The notes beneath the pieces were generated by a model, which saw nothing but the letters and a program-made list of their open reading frames with translations, ran no database searches and was not told where the DNA came from. Positions 17,813 to 21,661 of a stretch of 21,661 nucleotides of DNA are shown in pieces (position 1 is the first letter of the stretch; each line of letters begins with the position of its first letter). The translations under genes were made by a program, and so were the position numbers. Origin of the DNA: Triparma columacea (Eukaryota > Sar > Bolidophyceae > Parmales > Triparmaceae); NCBI GenBank assembly GCA_030267965.1, contig BRYA01001488.1, positions 1,514 to 23,174 of the forward strand, read 5' to 3'.

Positions 17813-18727
17813 ATGGTGGGGGGGATGGGGGGGGGGGAGGCTTGGGCATTGGGGGGAGTGAGGTTAGGGGTACAGGCTCCTTTGAAGGGTGTTGGGGGGG
17901 GTCGTATATTTAGTATTTTGAGGGCTGGGGACAGCGCTGACAAGCCCCGTCCTAGAAGGAGGAGGAGGGAGAGACGAAGGTTGAGGATGGCTGTTAACAG
18001 GTCAGCCGGGAGGGTTAGTAAGGCTATCGGGGAGGAGTACGTTGGTCGCGATTCTAAGGGGGGACTGTTGGGAAGAGACGGGGGAAAGAGGAGGGTCTCG
18101 GTCGTCGCATCACGTCGGTGTAAGTTTGAGGTAAAGGAGGAGTTCAGGGTTGGTTTCAGGGAATACGTAGAGATGGACGTCCAGTCGATGAAGTCGTACA
18201 GGGAACGTTGGGGTCTCTCCGAGATCCCGGGTTCCGAGGGTAGGTACAGGAGCACCCTCCCCCTCCTCCCTATCCTTGGCCTTGACCTAAGCCCGACGAT
18301 TGACTTCACACTACCACCACCATCAACACCAGGAGTCAGACAATCACAACTAAGAAGGACATTAACAACATCACGCGTCGACCTCCTCAGTGGTCGCGAA
18401 GGGGGGAGGAAGAGGGGGGAAGGTAAATGGGGGGAAACCGTGACTGTCCTAGACACCCTTGCAAGGTACAGCGACCCAAAGGTTAAGCTGAAGCTTGAGG
18501 TGGACTACCCGAGAGAAGGGGAAGTTAGGGAATACTACATATGGGCGAGGTGCGAGTTCGGGTTCGACGTACCCGGTCGGTACGGGGGTGTTAAGGTGGA
18601 GGTTGTTAAAGGGATTGTTAAGAGACTACTTGGTATCGCGGTTAAGGAGGGGGTCAAGAGATGCGGGAAGGTCGTGGAGGGAGACCTTGAGGTTTGGGAG
18701 GGGAAGGAACGGACGAGAAACTTTTAG
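17813..18727 (+). CDS. Basic protein, possibly with a DUF1997-like domain; start uncertain
   Basis: The frame is open from 17519 to 18727 (up to 402 codons). Everything before 17767 overlaps the COX23-like second exon in another frame, so the first ATG after that gene (17813, 304 residues) is given here. ATGs at 17528 or 17651 would add a basic, Ser-rich leader before the hydrophobic stretch WAVAVGVLVIIMVGG, which would then look like a signal or plastid-targeting anchor; an unseen 5' exon is also possible. After a poly-Arg stretch (PRRRRRERRRLR), the C-terminal 200 residues contain alternating strands and a terminal helix. The order (YRERWGLSEIPG, EGRYRSTLPLLPILGLDLSP, then a late helix GIVKRLLGIAVKEGVKRCG) recalls the plastid and cyanobacterial lipid-binding-like family DUF1997, but this is a weak resemblance made from memory. 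The coding strand is unusually purine-rich. Confidence 0.6.
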   Translation: MVGGMGGGEAWALGGVRLGVQAPLKGVGGGRIFSILRAGDSADKPRPRRRRRERRRLRMAVNRSAGRVSKAIGEEYVGRDSKGGLLGRDGGKRRVSVVASRRCKFEVKEEFRVGFREYVEMDVQSMKSYRERWGLSEIPGSEGRYRSTLPLLPILGLDLSPTIDFTLPPPSTPGVRQSQLRRTLTTSRVDLLSGREGGRKRGEGKWGETVTVLDTLARYSDPKVKLKLEVDYPREGEVREYYIWARCEFGFDVPGRYGGVKVEVVKGIVKRLLGIAVKEGVKRCGKVVEGDLEVWEGKERTRNF

Positions 18728-19011
18728 ATAGTTTGTTGTTTTTTAAGCGTAAAGAGGGGCTAGGGAGGTTTACTTATTTTGCCGAGGGCTATCTATCTTA
18801 GTTGTCCGGGGGGGTTTGGGGGGGGAGGGCGCAGGAGCTTGCATTGTATTCAATGGATTGGGGAGTGATTGCTGTTGATTTCGATCTTCCCCTTGCTCCC
18901 GTTGCTCTGTTCGTTGTCCCTGCTCTTGCTGTTGTAATTTCTCCCGCTTCCTCTTCTATTTTTTGGGGGAATTCGAGTGGCTGTTGGGTTAGTAAGGCTG
19001 AGGGCTTTCGT

Positions 19012-19281
19012 CTAGTCCCAACTAACCCTTTCTAACCTCCTCCCTTCCTCCCCTCTCACCTCTTTAACTGCCCTCCTTGCCTTCTCGCTCATCTCTAGCA
19101 GTCTATCAAACCTTCCACCTAGCAGTGTCATGTCTGCCCTAAGTGACGTTAGCATCTTAAGCATGAAGGTGAAGGATGTGCGTATCTGTCTGAGGATCTC
19201 TACCTCTGCATCTTGGGGAGGTGAGGAGGGGTTTGGAGGAAGAGATGGGTGGGATGGAGGAGGAAGAGAGGGATTTGACAT
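19012..19281 (-). CDS. Small coiled-coil protein, unknown
   Basis: An 89-residue frame with an ATG at 19281. Residues 1-22 are Pro/Ser-rich. Residues about 24-80 form one long amphipathic helix (EILRQIRTSFTFMLKMLTSL, then LLGGRFDRLLEMSEKARRAV), as in small subunits of coiled-coil complexes. No family is recognised. Near the stop, AAAG/GTTAGT could act as a splice donor, and the minus strand downstream (19000 to about 18860) holds an open stretch that could be a second exon ending near 18854, so the C-terminus is uncertain. Its 3' end faces the gene ending at 18727. The plus-strand frame over 18802-19035 has no ATG start and is treated as a shadow. Confidence 0.5.
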   Translation of the reverse strand: MSNPSLPPPSHPSLPPNPSSPPQDAEVEILRQIRTSFTFMLKMLTSLRADMTLLGGRFDRLLEMSEKARRAVKEVRGEEGRRLERVSWD

Positions 19282-19309
19282 TATATCAAGGTAGAGATAT
19301 GATGGAGAA

Positions 19310-19332
19310 GGTGTACTAAGGGGTGTACTAAG
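19310..19332. repeat. Short tandem repeat, 12-base period, two copies
   Basis: The 11-mer GGTGTACTAAG occurs at 19310-19320 and again at 19322-19332. It lies in the 209-base region between the divergent starts at 19281 and 19491 and could be a duplicated regulatory site or a chance duplication. Confidence 0.6.
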
Positions 19333-19490
19333 GGTTGATATGCGTTGGTAGCTGATAATGTTGACGGAGCGGGATCTTGAGTGCTTGATGTCAACTTATT
19401 TCTCTTGTTTTTGGCTAATTGTCGGATATGTGTGTATTGTGTGTTTATGCGTGTGTATATGATGGTGTATATGTGTTATAAACGCGTAAA

Positions 19491-20690
19491 ATGAATGAAA
19501 ATGAAGGAAATGAGGAAGTGAAAAGAAGTGAAAAAAAAGTGAAAAAGTTTTGGACAAAAAAGATGAACTCAAAATTCATCACACGGATAAAATGGAGATC
19601 AAATACAACATTAAATACAACAATATTGCCAATGACACGTAAATTACCATCAAAATCCTTGTCAACAAAGAAGAATAAGAAAACAAAGAAAACAACCCAC
19701 GGCACACCAAACTCTTCCTCTATCTCCTCCTCATTCTCATCCTCAACACTCTCCTCCTCTTCTACCTCACCTTCTACCTCTCCTCCTCCATCAAACAGCT
19801 CATATCCCCCAAATGAGGACGTAGGATTATACAATATCCCCTCAATCTACCCAAAAGGTCCTCTCCCAGGTTACTACAACCCAATGTCTCACTTTCACGT
19901 CGCCAAGAACGCATTCGCAAAGTACTCAGCAACGTGGGGTAAGACTACCGACGACGCCGATTCAGAGAACCCCTCCTCCTCCTCCTCCTCCAACCGTACC
20001 TTGACACTGTTAAGCTCTTCTGGAATGTCTGAGTTGAAGGAGGTAGGTTCTGACATATCCTCAATCGCCTCTAGCGTAAGCACACTCGGCGGTAGGGGTA
20101 TCGCACGCGCAAGGAGGGAACTTGAGGATGAGATAAATCGGGATGAGGCTAGACGGAAACTAACTAACCTTGTCGAGGTTTATGGTAGGCTGGCTAGGGA
20201 CTGCGTTAAGGAGTTCCTGAAAGGGTACAAGGAGGGTAAGTCTGAGGATTTCGACGTCAAGGTTTATAAAGATAGGGTGGGGAGGAACTTGGAGTACTTG
20301 AGGAGTGAGGGGGGGAAGGGTAGGGAGAAGGTTGGGGAGGTATTGAAGGACCTTAAGGGGAAAGAGGGGCTAGGGGGGGTTGAGGAGATTAAGGTTGAAA
20401 TTAACACGGACGTTAAAGGCAACTTAGAGAAAAACCTTGAGACGGTCAAGGAAGGGCTGGAGGAAATTAGGGGTAGAGAAGAGTGGGGTGTACTTAAAGA
20501 TTACGTTACGGAGGCTGAGAAGAGGGGGAGAGAGGGGTTGGAGGCGCTAGGGGAGATTGGGGAGAAAATAAAGGAGGGAATTAGGGAGGAGGGGGAAGGG
20601 GAGGAGGACGAGAAGGGGAGGAGGAAGAGGACGAGGAAGGCTAAGGAGAGGAGGAGGAAAATGAAGGAGAGAGGGACTGGTAGAAGGTAG
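19491..20690 (+). CDS. Highly charged coiled-coil protein, unknown
   Basis: A 399-residue intronless frame. The first 65 residues are very basic; residues about 75-105 are a Ser/Thr/Pro run; then comes a more ordered segment with aromatic residues (GLYNIPSIYPKGPLPGYYNP and HFHVAKNAFAKYSATW) that may be the conserved part. From about residue 175 to 370 the protein is almost entirely charged helix (Glu, Lys, Arg, Leu), a predicted long coiled coil or single alpha helix, ending in a Lys/Arg-rich tail (GRRKRTRKAKERRRK). No family is recognised. In-frame ATGs at residues 25 and 48 are alternative starts, and the first 24 residues are A/G-rich and could be untranslated. The C-terminal half is extremely purine-rich on the coding strand, so similarity searches here would return many false low-complexity hits. 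Confidence 0.65.
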   Translation: MNENEGNEEVKRSEKKVKKFWTKKMNSKFITRIKWRSNTTLNTTILPMTRKLPSKSLSTKKNKKTKKTTHGTPNSSSISSSFSSSTLSSSSTSPSTSPPPSNSSYPPNEDVGLYNIPSIYPKGPLPGYYNPMSHFHVAKNAFAKYSATWGKTTDDADSENPSSSSSSNRTLTLLSSSGMSELKEVGSDISSIASSVSTLGGRGIARARRELEDEINRDEARRKLTNLVEVYGRLARDCVKEFLKGYKEGKSEDFDVKVYKDRVGRNLEYLRSEGGKGREKVGEVLKDLKGKEGLGGVEEIKVEINTDVKGNLEKNLETVKEGLEEIRGREEWGVLKDYVTEAEKRGREGLEALGEIGEKIKEGIREEGEGEEDEKGRRKRTRKAKERRRKMKERGTGRR

Positions 20691-21418
20691 ATGGGGACGG
20701 TAGATGACGTTCTTGGAGGGTAGTATTGTATGTTGTTGTCGCATTCTAATCAAATTGTTATTTTAAACGACCCAGAGAGGGTGCGGAGCCCACCCAAGAC
20801 TTCATTCTTCACTCCTCTCCTTTTTCGTAGGCGCATGTTGAGAAGACGACGATGGTGATCTCGTCGGCGGCGTCTTTGCCATGGTGATTTTCGACAACTT
20901 GTTGTGACGGAGGGGCTGCAAAATCCCTACCTCAACAGGATCAGACAGGGTGAAGAAGATCAGATGGGTGAAGGTTGTTGAGGAGACACACATTTTATTG
21001 CTTGCTGAGTTATAATTACATTCTTCTTTGCACTGCTGCTATCCTTTACTTATTACTTCACACCTTAAGCGCACTTTGATCGCCTGTGTGACTGTGAGAG
21101 CTTTAGAGCAGGGCAGCACTCTCGAGACGGTCATTAGGAACAGGGACTTTGTGAAGAAGTCGAGTGGATAGGACGAAACAAGGTGAGGATTGTATAGAAG
21201 GCGTGGGCGGAGGAGGGGATTGTTGGGGAGGGAGGATACAGGGGGGAGGGGAGGAGGAAGGAGGACACAACAGCTTGGCCTTGGGGATTGGGGATTGACT
21301 CCTGAGCAAATAAAAGAATATTGCAGCGGCAGCGGCAACGACATATGTGCGAAAATATTACTCACCCATTATCTTCGTTGTGAAAACAAAATTCTCCACC
21401 TCACGCTTTCGCAGGCTG
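20691..21418. other. Region without a secure gene
   Basis: About 730 bases between two plus-strand genes. Both strands contain short open stretches but none forms a convincing gene. On the minus strand there is a 63-codon frame from an ATG at 20993 to 20802, and AATAAA (20999-20994, minus) followed by GT-rich sequence, which could be a poly(A) signal for a minus-strand transcript with stops near 21039 or 21103. On the plus strand, GTGAGG at 21183 and TTTCGCAG ending at 21414 would make a 232-nt intron in the 5' untranslated region of the gene starting at 21419; the donor matches the form most common in this window. A purine-rich block lies at about 21190-21270. Confidence 0.4.
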
Positions 21419-21661
21419 ATGGCGGACAGTGAGATGGATTTCACCATCCTCCTGAAGCAGAGGGACAAGGAGATAGCCGGATTGAAGGCCAACTTAAGGG
21501 CAACAAGGGCTCAACATACTGCCGATCTTGCATCTACAGCATCGGCAGCCAACGACCTTGTTGCCGCCGTCAAGGGCACTGCACACGATGGCACAACCGC
21601 TGACATTGTCAGTGCTGCAACTGACCTTGCTGTCCTCCTTGCGGCCGCCGCTGATTCCGCC
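21419..21661 (+). CDS. N-terminus of an Ala-rich coiled-coil protein, cut by the window edge
   Basis: From the ATG at 21419 the frame is open for 81 codons to the last base of the window, so the gene continues outside. It starts MADSEMDFTILLKQRDKEIA and continues as an amphipathic helix, then becomes rich in Ala, Thr, Asp and Leu (ASTASAANDLVAAV and AATDLAVLLAAAADSA) with a loose repeating pattern. Five bases before the ATG is a good acceptor (GCTTTCGCAG, ending 21414), suggesting a 5' untranslated intron; the upstream sequence in the joining frame meets a stop, so coding probably does not extend upstream. The start of the protein looks like a coiled coil; nothing more can be said of its function. 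Confidence 0.65.
   Translation, partial: MADSEMDFTILLKQRDKEIAGLKANLRATRAQHTADLASTASAANDLVAAVKGTAHDGTTADIVSAATDLAVLLAAAADSA

Noticed and set aside
18802..19035. Plus-strand hydrophobic frame between two convergent genes
   Set aside because: It starts at TTG with no ATG, and overlaps the end of the minus-strand coiled-coil gene in complementary sequence.
16120..20400. Telomere-like GTTAGGG/GGTTAGG repeats
   Set aside because: The motifs are scattered and follow codon use in purine-rich coding sequence; there is no tandem array.
20802..20993. 63-codon minus-strand frame
   Set aside because: It begins within a likely poly(A) signal context, has no recognisable motif, and the opposite strand is equally open; not strong enough for a gene call.

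Overview
The window reads as nuclear DNA of a compact-genome eukaryote. Genes are split by short GT-AG introns (14 modelled, 50 to 203 nt), sit tens to a few hundred bases apart on both strands, and use all three standard stop codons. Two genes are purely eukaryotic: PIG-A of GPI-anchor synthesis and an RGS-domain kinase of the GRK type. Two predicted proteins have N-termini that could be secretory or plastid targeting signals. A photosynthetic or once-photosynthetic protist, perhaps a stramenopile alga, would fit, but this is inference. I see no tRNA, rRNA, CRISPR array or recognisable transposase.

Left part (1-8484): three hairpins at the left edge; a minus-strand coiled-coil protein (228-1436); a plus-strand serine carboxypeptidase (1791-3403) running tail to tail into a minus-strand TPR membrane protein (3457-4684); a basic mRNA-export adaptor-like protein whose first exon carries a UAP56-binding motif (4810-5874); an unknown single-span membrane protein on the minus strand (6045-7709); and, divergent from it, an FKBP-type prolyl isomerase (7975-8484).

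Middle (8639-14646): a minus-strand GRK-like kinase with an RGS domain and a very long insertion in its activation segment; a disordered three-exon protein of unknown function (11624-13264); and a minus-strand putative secretory or plastid membrane protein (13430-14646).

Right part (14861-21661): PIG-A in four exons with an unusual C-terminal extension ending in a CCCH finger-like motif; a tiny two-exon twin-CX9C protein of the COX23 type (17394-17766) that a plain ORF scan misses; a basic protein with a possible DUF1997-like domain whose open frame overlaps the COX23 gene; a small minus-strand coiled-coil protein; a charged coiled-coil protein (19491-20690); about 730 bp without a secure gene; and the 5' end of an Ala-rich coiled-coil protein leaving the window.

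The genes are unrelated housekeeping and signalling functions, not one pathway. The most useful results came from splicing: the export-adaptor N-terminus, the COX23-like gene and the first exon of the 11624 gene appear only after joining exons. All exon joins were made by eye from frame, splice consensus and family motifs, and have no transcript support here.
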